From: Gnetum montanum
Taxonomy: Eukaryota; Streptophyta; Gnetopsida; Gnetales; Gnetaceae
Direction of reading: 5' to 3'
Assembly (NCBI GenBank): GCA_015680685.1
Contig: MNCI01003962.1
Location: 308,821-372,820, forward strand
Length of the DNA stretch: 64,000 nucleotides
Shown here: one piece after another, positions 1 through 11,241 of the stretch
How the letters are laid out: every line of letters starts with the position of its first letter
How positions within the stretch are numbered: the first letter of the stretch is position 1
Translations under genes and position numbers: made by a program
The notes under the pieces: model-generated
What the model saw: only the letters and a program-made list of their open reading frames with translations
What the model was told of the DNA's origin: nothing
Database searches by the model: none

Positions 1-1700
1 AAAGGATGTGAAACTAGTCTTAAGGCTTATGCAAGGCTAAAGGATGTTTGCTTGAGGTGATTAAAGGTCATTTTGGAGTCCCCCCAAAGTTCCTTCCTTA
101 CTTTTACACTAGCTAGTGTGGAAGAGGAGGGTCACAACATGGAATAAAGGAACCTTTCTTTTTCCATTTTCTAACGTTTTCATACCATTCATGTCAGTTT
201 CTAAGGTTGCCAGTGTCAACTCTTGCTACCTAGTGTTAAAATTTGATTTTTTAAAGGGATGTTAAGTGTTTTATGATGTTCCTCCAATTTTTTTATGGTT
301 GGGTATCCATGCTTTGTGTCAAAGATTGGGTGAAAGCTTCTTTGGCTATTTGTGATCTATTTTGGAATGTTTGAGGATCTTAAGATGTGTAGACCAGGTT
401 CTAAGACATACACTATGCCTCTTGCTTCTGTTTAAGGTCTCTAAAGGCTATTTTGGAGTCTTCCAAAAATTTCTCCTTTTCTTACATACTGGCCAATGTG
501 GAAGAGATGGCTCTCAGCATGAAGCAATTGAGAAGCCTTTCCTTTTACTATTTTTGGCAAATTTGGCTATGCATGCATGTCCATAGGGTTGCTACTATTG
601 ACTATTGATGTCTAACATTGAAATATGGCTATTTCAAGGGGTTTGAGAGGGCTTTTAGGATCCCCCTTTCATCCACACAAGGGCTAGGATTCTCAGCATC
701 GATAGGATCCCCCTCAATGTGGAGACTGATAGGAGGAAAGTTTGGGCTATTGTAGGTAACTTCTGGTAGTATCAAGGCTTTTGGAATGGTTGGGTTGCTT
801 CCGGAAGTCAAATTGCATGCAAAATTTCATAATTTTATCTTTTCCTTTATCATCCACATTGAGACTAAGATTCTCAACATGGATGAGGTCCTCCCTAGCA
901 TGGAAGAGTCTTTGGAAGTTTATTTTTATTGATTTTTATAGCCTACTACCTTCTGGAGAGGCTATAAAGGTTTTGGTGTTAGTATGAGATAATTTGATGT
1001 TGTTTTCTTGCATCTGTGACTCCCCATTAGCCTTCTTAGCTCCATCCTCATAGTTTTCACACTGGGTAGCATGGAAGAGATCTCTCCCAATGTGGAAGAA
1101 CTAGGAAAGTTAGATCTTGGCTAGTTTGACATCCCATCGACCATGCATGTCAACCCTTGGGGGGTTGCCAATGTTGATGGTCAATAATGGGTGCCAAGAT
1201 CCACCAATTTGAAGGTTCCTATGTGCCTCAAGAATTTTCCTCCCTTTCTTCCATGATAGACATGATGTCCCCTATGTGGATGAGAGGGAGATGGTAGTTT
1301 TGTGATGTTTTTACTACTTTTGAGATATTTGGAAGCTGTAGAGGGTTTCGGCAAGGTCTAGGGTTCATCAGTATTTGAGGAATGACTACTAGGTAGTAAT
1401 GTAGTTTATTTTTAGCTTTCCCCTTGCCATCCATGCTAGGGATGTGGTCTCAACTTGGATGAATCCTCCCCTAGTGTGTAACTAACAAATCCCAAGGTTT
1501 TGACCAATTCAACTAGGTTTAGTAAGGTTTTGGGGCTACCAAGGATGATTGGAGAAGTTTTAGGTCATGTGGGCCCACTTCAAGGGTCAAAATTGGGCTA
1601 GATGGATGTTGGGGGGTAATAATGGGTGTTACCATTCTTCTTCCATCCTAGGAAGTATTGCCTCATGTTTTCCAATTTTTTCCATGTCCTATCTTTGCTA
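1..1700 (+). repeat. Degenerate ~190-bp tandem array (copy in element E)
   Basis: A block carrying a spaced pair of the words TCCACACTAGGG and AGTGTGGA recurs at about 100, 480, 668, 850, 1058, 1250, 1430 and 1640, a spacing near 190 bp. A longer unit is visible too: TTTTGGAGTC at 71 recurs at 451, and the text around CATGCATGTC near 565 recurs near 1141 (three units). The same array, in the same orientation, is found at 32300-33650 and in part at 23340-24540. It lies directly upstream of the first exon of the plus-strand gene. Every open frame here is short and unsupported. Confidence 0.75.
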
Positions 1701-2271
1701 GGAGCCCATGGTTCAAAACGATAGGTAGTTACTAAAAATGGTAAAATAGCTATGTTTTAATGTTTTTTAGTAGTGAGAGGCATGTGTTAATGCTAGGCAT
1801 GCAGCCCTAGTGTGAATGCATGTGAGTCAAGGCTGAAATATTGTTTTAAGTGTCAAAAGTGCTCAAAACTCAATATTGATGTAGTTTCTTGGCCAAGGGT
1901 GAAGGCATATGGTGGGGACCATAATCCAAAAATTTAAAAATTTGAAAAGTAAAGTTATTTCCTACCAAATCTAATGTGGAAAAGAATTTCCCCCTTTGCA
2001 GTTCATTGCACTTGGAGTTATGATGCACTAAATGGGCAATTGAGGTTTAGATGGAAGCATTTTAGGTTTAGATGTGGTTTTTATTATAAAATATCATAAT
2101 TTTTTGTCATAATTCATAGTATGCACAAATAGTGCTTTGGTAAAGAGCTTGAAAGGAGATTCTTGTAATATAGAGTATCCATCTTCAGCATGGAAGCCTT
2201 AAATCCTCCTTACAGCCAACGTTGAACTCCATTCTTCTCAATTTCCAATCATTTCTAGCATTGAGCCTGCC
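1701..2271 (+). promoter_or_regulatory. Upstream region of the antisense gene, with a TATA-like site
   Basis: Non-coding sequence between the array and exon 1. A TATA-like TATAAAAT lies at 2085-2092, about 185 bp before the ATG. The stretch aligns with 33650-34203 upstream of the matching exon in element B, where the TATA-like site has decayed. Promoter function is inferred from position only. Confidence 0.3.
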
Positions 2272-5026
2272 ATGGTGTCCAAGCAGCGTAGAGGGAAGAG
2301 TAGAAACCCTAGGATTCTAAAGGTAGATGAAAATGAAAGGAATATTTCAAAGCTACCTCGACCTATTTCTATCTAGCCTTCATCCATTACTACTCCAAGG
2401 TAGGCAATCCCAACTATTTTTATTTTGGTTTCTAGCTGTTTTTATTGCTTTTTATTTCCATGTGTGGGGCTATTTTCTTTATATCTACATTGATAGAGGG
2501 GGTAACATGAAATTTTGATGAAATCCTACCTTTTATTTTGGCTATTTCTATGTAGATCTATGGTCATTTCATTGTTTTGGCCTTGGTAGATTTGATTTTT
2601 AAAATTAAGCTTCCTATTTTCATGCTTTTCCCCAAAATTTGAAGGTAGGTCTATTTTTCTCAAATCTAGGCTTTAAGTTTCATCAAATTTTAATTTTAAC
2701 AAAATCCCATCCCCTTATTTTGGCATGTTTTTAAATGGTTATTGCTCATTTTTTTGTTTTTTCTATTATTGTAAGGCTATGTTTTGTTGGGTATTTTTTT
2801 TCTTAAGCAATTGGCTATATATGAAAAAATGGTTAAATGGTTTTACATGAAAAAATGAAAGCAATGTTGTGTATTTTTTTCTTAAGCAATTGGCTATATA
2901 TTTTCAACATAATATGTAATGTGTTTATATATCTACATCTAAGCTTTCCAATGGCTATTTTCTATTCAATTTGGCTTTCAAACAATTAAGTTATTGTTGT
3001 TTTGTAAGGTCATGCAACTAGGTTTTTTATGCCATTTTTCAAAATTTCATGTAAATTCATGAATTTTTTAAAGTAAACGATAAGGGTTTTGGCTACTTTT
3101 TAGTTATGGATGGGTAGACCTTGGCCTTATATTTCCAACAGAGGTGGAATCATTCTGATTATACTTGAAACACATTTTTAATGAATTTCGTATTAAGTTT
3201 ATATCAAGTGGGGGTTTTGCTATTTTCAGATTTTTTTTCCAATTTGATGAAATTTTTCTAAATAAACAAAAAGAGTTTCAAATTTTTGCTGAGCATGGAT
3301 GTGTAGCACTCAATTCAATATTTCAAATGGTGATGAAATCACTCTATTTGAAGCTCAAAATAACTTTTGTTGAATTTTTTACCAACCTTGTGTGAACAAA
3401 GATTAATGGTGATGGCTACCATTTCTGCTAGATTTGTCTATGTTTCATGTAAAAATAATTATGTATCTCTTGTTGTAATGGTCATGGCTATAAAGCTTGT
3501 GATTTTAGAATTGTTTCCATGTGGAATCATTAAAATTGAAGCTTATATGAATTTTTGGTTATGGCTATGTCAACAAGGCAAAATTATGGCTATAACACTT
3601 TACCCCTTTGGAGATGGATGTGATTCACATGTGTAGAGATTTTTTTTGTCAACTCCCATATCTTTTGGGATTACTAAATATGTAAAAATAATGTTCTAAA
3701 TTTTTTTAAAGAAAAGTAAATTCTTTTACTATTTTTAGCAAGCTTTTTACTATGGCTATATGCTTTTTTCTAAGTTTAGGCATGGTTTAGACTAAGGCTT
3801 AATTTTGGTTATGAAGTTTTGGCTATAATATATTGCCTATGAAGTAGAAGGCTATAAAAGCTTATAATAATAACTTTTTTGGAATTTCTTAAGCAAACTT
3901 GAATAAACACCTTAGAGCTTTTTACGCGGACTAATTTCATCCCTGACTAGGATGTTTTTTCAAAATTGTTAAGAAATTATAATTGGTCATTATGTTTTCT
4001 GCTTTGCTTCATGTAGGGTCTATTTTAAATCCATACTCATCATTATTGAGTTGGTGGACATCTTGTGCTACATCTTCCATCCCAAGGCCAATGACCCACT
4101 CCCTAGGAAAGGTATCATTGTGGTTCTAGTGCGGCAAGGAAATTCCTTGTCTACATCCTATAGAATTTTAGTGTGATGTTGTGGTTACACTTGTACATGG
4201 ATGTGGCTTGGGATATAGTGGATACCCTGTTACCTGGGGCATCCAGATTGATTGCTAGGTTTATTAGTGAAAATTCACATCCTAAGACAACAAAGTGAGT
4301 AGTAGATATGATTAGCCCATGTTACCTCATAGAGATCATGATGATGCCAGAGTATAGGCAATATAATGCTAACAATACTCTAACTGTGGTGCATAGAGCC
4401 CATACATTATTTTAGAATCTGCCAAACACTGTGTATTGTCTACAAGGATAAGCATGGTTATTGTGGAATTTTTATGCTTTTTGGCTTCATTAGTTAAACT
4501 ACCTTTCCTAACTTCATTGGTTTTATGAACTTCTTATAGGTACAAAGTCACTAATCAAGGCTTGATCATTAATGATCAAACCTTGGTAGTGGCTCAAACT
4601 ACCCTAGATGAATTCACCAAGGGCCTTCAAATTAGAACTATTATTTGTGAATAGATAATAGGGAACTTTGATCAACACACCACAAGGTTCAACCTTGTCT
4701 ACAAGAAGTACAAGGATGAGAGGATGACACACAATTGGTGAGTAGGATCTAAGAGCTCTTTGGACCAGACCCTTACTACTAGGAGCTTCACTTAAACCAC
4801 ATGGAAGAATAAGAGGAATTGTAAACAAAAACATTATAATATTTAATCCTTTATAATCAAGAAAATCTAAGTATTCTATTACTTTGGCTAGTTATTAAAC
4901 ATCCCTATGTTAATGCTAATTGTTTGGTTTTTTTCTTTGCAAGACCTTCCACCTCTACTAATGTCACCATACCGCTTTCAGGATTGTTGCAATTAGAAAA
5001 ATTGATCACTAGAAAAAATTGACTGA
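2272..5026 (+). pseudogene. Antisense intronic gene of a Tat-like element, copy 1 (element E), 3'-truncated
   Basis: A gene of unknown function. Exon 1 is 2272-2399; it starts ATG-GTG-TCC and encodes a basic N-terminus (KQRRGKSR). Exon 2 is 4017-4447, entered after CTTCATGTAG; it has one frameshift near 4166 and two stops (TGA, TAG). Exon 3 is 4540-4820 and exon 4 starts at 4944 after a pyrimidine-rich acceptor. Exons 1, 2 and 3 end in phases 2, 2 and 1, exactly as in the copy at 11242-15669. Recognisable shared pieces are PKANDPLP against RPMANFPLP in exon 2, and TLDEF against ALQEF in exon 3. The donor of intron 2 is ATAAGC instead of GTAAGC, so splicing is probably lost. The gene stops where the LTR begins near 5027. 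An LTR-element gag was considered, but no gag, protease or zinc-knuckle motif is visible. Confidence 0.6.
2400..4016 (+). other. Intron 1 of antisense gene copy 1
   Basis: A 1.6-kb T-rich stretch bounded by GTAGGC and TTCATGTAG. It aligns with 34332-35045 of element B up to the point where element F interrupts B. The short open frames inside it (for example 3165-3395 and 3367-3636) show no protein-like features. I see nothing else in it. Confidence 0.5.
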
Positions 5027-6468
5027 TGTAGTGCAATAACCTCAACCATAAATCCCCAAGGCCTCCTTAAAAATGGGATTTGAGGTACCCTAGTTGGTCT
5101 GATAAATCAAATAGGAACTTGGGGGGGTTGCAAAGTAGTGTAAAAACTTATAATAGATCTAAATAATGCACAACAAAAAAACAAATATATTTTGCACACA
5201 AAACCCAAAATTTAAAGCTTTATTGAGAAATAATAAAGAATAAGTTATTGAAATGTATACAAATGATGCCTGAATGGGTAGTAGGGGGTTCAATTGGATA
5301 GGGGTTCAAGGTTCATTAGAGTCAATGTAGTTAACTCCACAATCTAGATGTCCTACCACTCCTTATGCTATCGAATCTCCTATGATGCTACTCTAGATCT
5401 ACAACGTTGGCTATGATGGAGGTTGAGAAAGGTGAGAAGTTTATCTACTAGATTTCTCCACACTAGGGGTTGGGAGCCCAAGAAATGCAACATTGATACC
5501 AAAAGTTCACTAGTCTCAAGGTGATAGAGTTACAGTGCTTCCATACTCTGGTTCAAGAGAATGAAACTATGGGAACTTACAAGAGCTCTTGAATGCTTAA
5601 GAATGTCCAACTCTAGAATTTTTTATCAAGGATTACTTGTTAATAATTGCTTAACTGTGGCTAAAAATTATTGAAGCTTGCAAAATGTAATTGCTAAATA
5701 ATGTTGTTGAATCCCTAAAATGTTGTTTCAAGTTTTCTTTTATAGGTTTTAGGGCATGAATGGGGCTACAAAATGGCTATAATTTGGCTGTATAATGACT
5801 AAAAATTGGTTGTAATTTTGTTGCAAATTTTTGTCTTGTACAGGTAAGATGGATGCCCAAATTTGAGGGGTTACCATATATAGTAAGTGCCTTCCCCCCA
5901 TGGCTATTTCATTTCTTATAAATAGTAATGGGGGCACACCTTCCACACTAAAGATAGATCTTTCACGTTAAGCCTTTTGCCATCCTCACTGAAGTGGTTG
6001 GTCAATGTTGGAGTGCATGAAGTGTTGGAATTTGGCTTTTTTGACTTCCACACTAGGGATTGTAGTTTCTACACTAGGGGAAAAGTTTCTAAGCTAAGGG
6101 AAAAGCCCCCCTACCCCCACCTCTCCATGCTAGGGGTAGGTGAGATCTACACCCTTGCAATTATTTTCAACATAGAAAAATGTATTACCCCCATAAAATC
6201 CATCAAATTCCTAGTTTTTTCATTCCAAAAGGCATTTTTGAACCCCCGCTCAAGCCCAAATATAAACACTAGATAACTTGTTTTACTTGGGGAATGAGGA
6301 TTTGCCCACTTATGAGGCATTTTTTTATTCCAAAAATGTGAAATATGTGAGATTGCCTCTCATGAATTAAAATCTTCACATTTCCAATGATGTTTCACCG
6401 TAGATTTCAGGGGATGAAAGATACATGATGAAAATTGGCTATAACATGCAAATGTTTGTGGTGTTTCA
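5027..6468 (-). mobile_element. LTR at the 3' end of composite element A
   Basis: On the minus strand the LTR starts TGAAACACCAC at 6468, directly after a purine-rich tract. It has a TATA-like TATAAAAG (5737-5744), and its U5 half contains the AAGTTCCTATTTGAT box near 5095-5118. The same box occurs in the LTRs at 20354-21944 and 24553-26430. It carries several CCACACTAGGG words like those of the ~190-bp array. Its inner end is uncertain within about 10 bp. It does not align with the LTR at the other end of element A apart from the first ~20 bp and the U5 box, so the two are not an ordinary LTR pair. Confidence 0.65.
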
Positions 6469-6540
6469 ATGGTCCCTCTTTGTTGGTATCTGGAGGATTA
6501 ACTTGAGAGGCACCGATAAAGAATACAAAACACCATTGCA
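6469..6540 (-). promoter_or_regulatory. Polypurine-tract region and conserved pre-LTR box of element A
   Basis: On the minus strand the sequence reads CAAAGAGGGACCA directly before the LTR. It is preceded by a ~60-bp box that also occurs before the 3' LTRs of B (26431-26510) and C (58444-58509). The purine-rich end fits a plus-strand primer for reverse transcription. The role of the rest of the box is unknown. Confidence 0.6.
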
Positions 6541-6789
6541 TATTATATTGCTACAATGCATATAGGCCATATGAGATGATAAAATCAAGCTATCTAGATC
6601 ATTGAAGTCACTAGTTTAAGTTTGTGGTAGTCCATGGTACTAGTTTAAGGTCATGGTAGGCCATTGAAAGCAAGTTTGCTTGTTGATGATTGTCAGCTAC
6701 ATGTAGTATGAATTTAGATAGGAATGACTAACTAGATTTGCTAGATCATTCCCATCCATGTTAACTATCCTAAATGCACCATTCTTGTA
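6541..6789 (-). repeat. 3' untranslated region of A with two TTAAACTAG motifs
   Basis: Between the IN tail and the polypurine tract, two copies of a short unit (plus-strand CTAGTTTAAG...GGTAGGCCAT) lie at about 6606-6670. They are members of the motif family found at non-coding junctions in A, B, C and D. Nothing else is recognisable. Confidence 0.55.
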
Positions 6790-8070
6790 GGACCTCCAAT
6801 AGGCTCTAGTGAGAAGGAAGGGCCCTTCCTAGTTGGCTAAGAATTTATCCCCATGCTCGTGCATGGCTTTGAGGACTAGGTCACCCTCCTTGATGTTATG
6901 CATGATCAATTTATGGTGATGTTTTCACTTCTACCTCTCTTGATAGTGTTCAATATTAGCAAGAGATTTCATATGTTTCTCCTTCATTGAGTCTAGGATT
7001 GCTATTCAAAACTCCTTGTTTTGCTCATCATTGATGAAGTTGGTTAAGGCTAATCAGAGTGATGGAACCTAAAAATCCAAGAGGTAAAATAGCTTCAAAA
7101 CCATAAACCAAGCTATAATGCATTACACCAGTAATCATGCAATAGGTTTCTTTGTAATCATCTGAAGTGAAGGTACCTACAACTCAAGAGGCAACACAAC
7201 TTTAGATCCATAAACAAGGTTGTAAGGAGTCTTACTTATTACAGTCTGGCACATCTTTCGGTAGGCCCATAGGACGTAGAGGATTTGTTCATGCCACCAT
7301 CTCTTGCTATTGTTGAGCATCAGCTTCAGCAAGTTGATGATGGACTTATTTGTAGCCTCTGCCTATCTGTTTTCCTGTGAATAATAAGGGGAGGAGAATG
7401 ATTGTTTAATGCCTAGATTGTTGCAGAAGGTTCAGCTTTTTGTACTGCTAAACTGTGGCCCATTGTCGGTCACAATATAGATTGGAAGCCCAAATCTAGT
7501 TACGATGTTGTCTAGGATGAAATGGAAGATTTGCTGAGATGTCTTCTTTCTCAAGGGAATAGCTTCCACCCACCTGGTAAAGTACTCAATGGTGGTGATA
7601 ATGAAACTATGCTCTGTGGAGGACTTAGGTGTGATAGGCCCTATGAGGTCTAGTCCCCATTGTTGGAAGGGCCATGTGATTTTTGTTGGATGCAGGTCTA
7701 CAAGTGCTACGTGTATGAGATTCGTGTATCTCTGGCATGTGTCGCACGTCTTGACTTCTAATATGTAGTCACACTCCATGTGGGGCTAGTAGTACCCTAG
7801 GCATCTAATTTTTGTAGCCATAGCCCTGGGTTCTATGTTTCCACCGCAAAGCCCCTCATGCACTTCATTAACTACCTTCTGTGCCTGCTCCCCACCCATG
7901 CATGCTAGCAATATCCCATCGTAGGAACGTTGACACAGGGCATCATTTCCCATGAATACGTACTACCGGGCATGCTTACGGATTGCATCTCTCTGGGTAG
8001 ATGTCAATCCACCTAGGGGTTTGCCAGGCTGTAGGTAAGCCTTAATGTCAGCATACCACTCCTAGGTATC
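6790..8070 (-). pseudogene. Integrase of element A (decayed)
   Basis: The integrase would join element cDNA to host DNA. In frame after aRNH one sees the zinc-binding region HEGLCGGN (second His replaced by Asn) and CDTC. The core follows with WGLDLIGPI (first Asp), TDNGPQF (second Asp) and AEATNKS (Glu), all three acidic residues kept, plus RWVEAIPLR. The C-terminal domain (EGDLVLKA near 6870-6910) is degraded. Several TAG/TAA stops interrupt it, for example after FSSTKS at 7432 and before AEATNKS. A ~95-bp piece of the tail is duplicated side by side at 7020-7210. The frame matches RT through most of the domain. Confidence 0.85.
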
Positions 8071-8094
8071 TACAACACTGACAGAGGCCACATG

Positions 8095-8700
8095 TTCCAC
8101 TTGAGTGATAGGCTCTATGCATTTGATAATTGAAGTTGGCAGGTTTGCCAAGGAATGTGATGGAATGTTTAATGCGAGGGTAGCTAAGGCATCTGCCACG
8201 GTGTTCTCGTTGCATGGCACGTGTTGCACATCTGTGATCACAAATTGCTTAAGCAGGGTTTTGGCTAGGTCACAGTAGGGTTGCAGATGCGTAGCCTTGC
8301 AGGAATAGACCTCAGTGATTTGATTCACAACTAGTTGTGAATCTCCTTAGATTGCTAAGTGTTGTATGTGTAGTGCTTGGGCAGTTAAGAGGCCTCTGAG
8401 CAGCCCTTCATACTCCACCACATTGTTGGTGCAAGGGAATGCAAAACAATAAGAAAGTGGATGCATTTCCCCAGAGGGAAACATGATGATGGTAGTTGTG
8501 CTACCCCCTCATGCGGTTGATGCACCGTCAAAGTGCAAAGTGGCTTCGAAATGCGATGGGACAACAACGATATTGCTAATGTGCTTTTTCGGGAATTCAG
8601 GATCTATGGTTGCCTGATCATCGACCGGTGGGGCTGTAAGTTGGATTGCTATGGCTTGACCCTTCCTTGACAATCGACTTACATAGTTTAAATCCAACTT
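8095..8700 (-). pseudogene. Archaeal-type RNase H (aRNH) of element A
   Basis: A second RNase H domain between the gypsy RNase H and the integrase. This is a feature of the plant Tat lineage. Visible motifs are LHFDGAST (first Asp), NNVVEYEGLLRGL (Glu), GDSQLVV (Asp) and NTVADALATLAL (last Asp), so all four catalytic positions are still readable. Two stops interrupt it, one after FDGASTA and one before GDSQLVV. It would degrade RNA in RNA/DNA hybrids. Confidence 0.85.
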
Positions 8701-8734
8701 TGTGGTTATTTCTTTCCATTGGGCTATCTTGCTA

Positions 8735-9072
8735 CTTTTTTATAGGTTGTTAGTGATAGCCCGAAGTATATTGCTTTTGCAAATGATAATGGTTGTACTG
8801 CGGAATAGGTAGTGCCTCCACTTTTTTAGTGCGAACACTAAGAAAAAGAAATTTCTCTCCACTTCATTGTATTTCACCTCATGCACTATTAGTGCATGGC
8901 TCAGATAATACACCAGTATCTTAGAACCATCGTCTCATTTCTGACATAGAAGTTCTGTGAAAGATGTGTCGAAGGTGGTGAGGTAGATGTAGAAGGGTTT
9001 GTCCCTTTGTGACGGATGCATGGTTGGGAGGTGTGAAAGCTCCTTCTTCAAGTCATCAAAGGCTTATTGACA
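8735..9072 (-). pseudogene. Gypsy-type RNase H of element A
   Basis: Directly downstream of RT in the same frame. Motifs include a FDTS region at the first catalytic Asp, LVYYLSHAL, YNEVER and LKKWRHYLF, typical of the Ty3/gypsy RNase H that follows RT. A few in-frame stops are present (for example in QCQ*AFDDL). Together with the aRNH downstream, the element carried two RNases H. Confidence 0.8.
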
Positions 9073-10299
9073 CTAGGTTTTCCATTCAAAGTTAATCCCC
9101 TTCTTTAGAAGATGTTTCATGGGGTGTAACTTGTCAGTCAACCTTACTATGAACCTTCGAATGAATTGTACTCTACCCTGAAAACCACATAGCTCCTTAA
9201 GATTCGTGGGAGGTGCTAGGTTGACATTGGCCTTGACTTTGTTAGGGTCCATCCATATTCTGGCCTCTGATACTACAAACCCTAACATGCATCCGATTTT
9301 CACCCCGAAGACGCACTTCTTAGGATTGAGGCATAGGTCATCCATTTGGCAACACTTGAGGACTATTCCTAGGTCATGTGGGTGATCAGCTACCTCCTTG
9401 GACTTGACAGCTATATCATCCACGTAGTCATTTAATGTTTCTAGGATATAGTCGCTAAAGATGTAGGCCATGGCTTGTTGGTATGTTGCTCCAGCATTTT
9501 TGAGCCTGAAAGGCATCATGGTGTAGCAGAAGGTACCCCATGGGGTCATGAAGGTTTTTGATAGCTGGTGCTCTGGATTAATGCAGATTTGGTTATATTT
9601 GGAGAAACCATCCATAAAGGATAGTAGAGCATGATCAACCATGATGTCGATGAGTTGATTGATGCTTGGGAATGGGAAGTTATCCTTGATTGTTGCTTTG
9701 TTCAAGTCCCGGAAGTCTATACAGATTCGTATTCCTCCCGTTTTCTTCGAAACCACAACGATGTTGGACACCCACTTTGAGTAGTTAACCACAAGAATGA
9801 AACCAGCTTGGTATAGCTTGGTGATTTCATCCCTCACAGCTAGTGCAATTTTTGGCTTAACTTTGCGAGTCTTCTGCTTTACTGCCTTCATGTGCAAGAC
9901 TATGATGATGTTGTGCTGAATCAGCCATGGATCTAGACCCAGCATATCACTGTACGACCATGCAAAGGCATTGATATTATCTTGCAGGATCTTGGCTACG
10001 CTGTTGTGAGTTCGTGCATCTAGGAGGGAGCTAAGTTTCAATTTTTTTATCTTCCCCTTAGATGTGGTGATAGGCATTTCGATGAGAAGGTCCTCAGTCA
10101 CATCTCTGACCTCTAAATCTAGGGCTTTGACTAGATGCTTGGGCCAGTCTAGGGATGCTTCTAAGGTTACTATGGTGCTAGTTGTGGTTGACCTTTAGTC
10201 GATTATGTTGGGGTTCAACTGTCTCGTGAGCGTGCCCTATGGACCAGCTAATTGTAAGGGCATGGAGAGGTTGCAATGGACTTCCATCTCTTGCTCAAC
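9073..10299 (-). pseudogene. Reverse transcriptase of element A
   Basis: The best preserved pol segment in the window: 342 codons (9073-10101) without a stop. I place the start at the ATG at 10287-10285, two stops upstream in the same frame, because it follows a conserved splice acceptor. Motifs in order are an N-terminal linker (TEDLLIEMPI), the RT fingers (RICIDFRDLNKAT), FMDGFSKYNQI, TPWGTFCYTMMPF, and the active site YVDDIAVKS with both Asp present. The thumb/connection ends near FEWKT. This is Tat/Ogre-like rather than a chromovirus. It copies element RNA into DNA in the virus-like particle. Confidence 0.88.
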
Positions 10300-10301
10300 C
10301 T
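10300..10301 (-). other. Predicted splice acceptor of the pro-RT intron, element A
   Basis: On the minus strand the sequence reads TCTCATGTTGGTAG, then GTTGAGCAAGAGATGG. Element C has TTTCATTAGCAG, then GAGCAAACACATGG at 53539-53564, and B has a related site at 31842-31843. A pyrimidine-rich AG at the same distance from the RT ATG in three elements supports an Ogre-type intron between protease and RT. Confidence 0.55.
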
Positions 10302-10419
10302 ACCAACATGAGACAAAAGCTTGGTTAAGAGGCGTCTGTTGGCAGAGATTGCGTATAACGAAAATTTACAAAGTAGCAACAAGATGCAACTTGCGAAGTG
10401 TGACGATGTAAGGATTAAA

Positions 10420-10930
10420 CTTTTCCAGTTTAAGGTCATGGCGGACTGCCAAGACATGAGAGTGTAGAACCACTAAAGATGTAAAACCATCGATGCAAAA
10501 GCGCAGAGCTATGAAATCGTTAATATGCCAATGCCAGTCTGCTAGTTTAGTGTCATTTCAGACTGCCATATTGTAACATGCAAAATTTTAACATGTAGAA
10601 TGATGGTATGCAGAATGAGAAAAGGCAGGTATGAGAAATGCAAAATTGTTAACACAAAAATGTGGGCATGCTAACACGAAACTACTAGAAATTGTGACAC
10701 TACCAATGTGGAAGTGCGAAACTATGGAAAGATGCAAAACCGTCCATGTAATTGCAGACTACAAATGTAATAGGTCAAGGCTGCTAGTTTAGGGTATTTT
10801 CGGACCATTAGAAGTGCAACTACGATAGGATTTCTAGTTTAAGGTCTTTTCGGACTCGTCGTGTTGTGGTTGCTAGGGTTTCTAGTTTAAGGTCTTTTTG
10901 GACCTGTGATGAAAGCAAATATATATTTTT
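10420..10930 (-). repeat. TTAAACTAG motif cluster, RT side of the intron, element A
   Basis: Plus-strand units such as CTAGTTTAAGGTCTTTTCGG occur near 10425, 10545, 10790, 10835 and 10885. Spacing is irregular and the units are separated by unique sequence rich in ATGCAAAA words. It matches the clusters at 22940-23015, 31980-32010 and 53190-53455, which lie on the same side of RT in the other elements. Confidence 0.6.
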
Positions 10931-11080
10931 TGTTTTCAGGATAGCACGTGGCTGACTTGAAGCGTGTCAAGGCTTTAATGCTAACAATACTATGATGTCG
11001 TGGTGAGCATGCTACGCTGTACAACACACTCCATATTAATTAGAGAGGGAGGATGGCAAGTATTCCCATCTTGCCATCAT

Positions 11081-11094
11081 GACCATAAATAAGG
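11081..11094 (+). promoter_or_regulatory. TATA-like site upstream of antisense gene copy 2
   Basis: GACCATAAATAAGG lies about 150 bp before the ATG at 11242. The distance resembles the TATA-like site of copy 1. Assignment rests on sequence and position only. Confidence 0.3.
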
Positions 11095-11241
11095 ATTAAG
11101 CCCTGGCAATTTTTCCTTTCTCACCATAAGAGCGCAGAGCCCACATCGGAGCACAAGGTGATTTTGGAGCACGGAGAAATTTTGATAGCGGTTAGTGAGG
11201 CGAGTTTTTATAGAGAAGAGTGTAAATCTACAATCAGGATA

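Noticed and set aside
3165-3636. Two plus-strand open frames (76 and 89 codons)
   Set aside because: They lie within T-rich intron 1 of antisense gene copy 1, are rich in Phe/Ile from T runs, and are not kept in the B copy.
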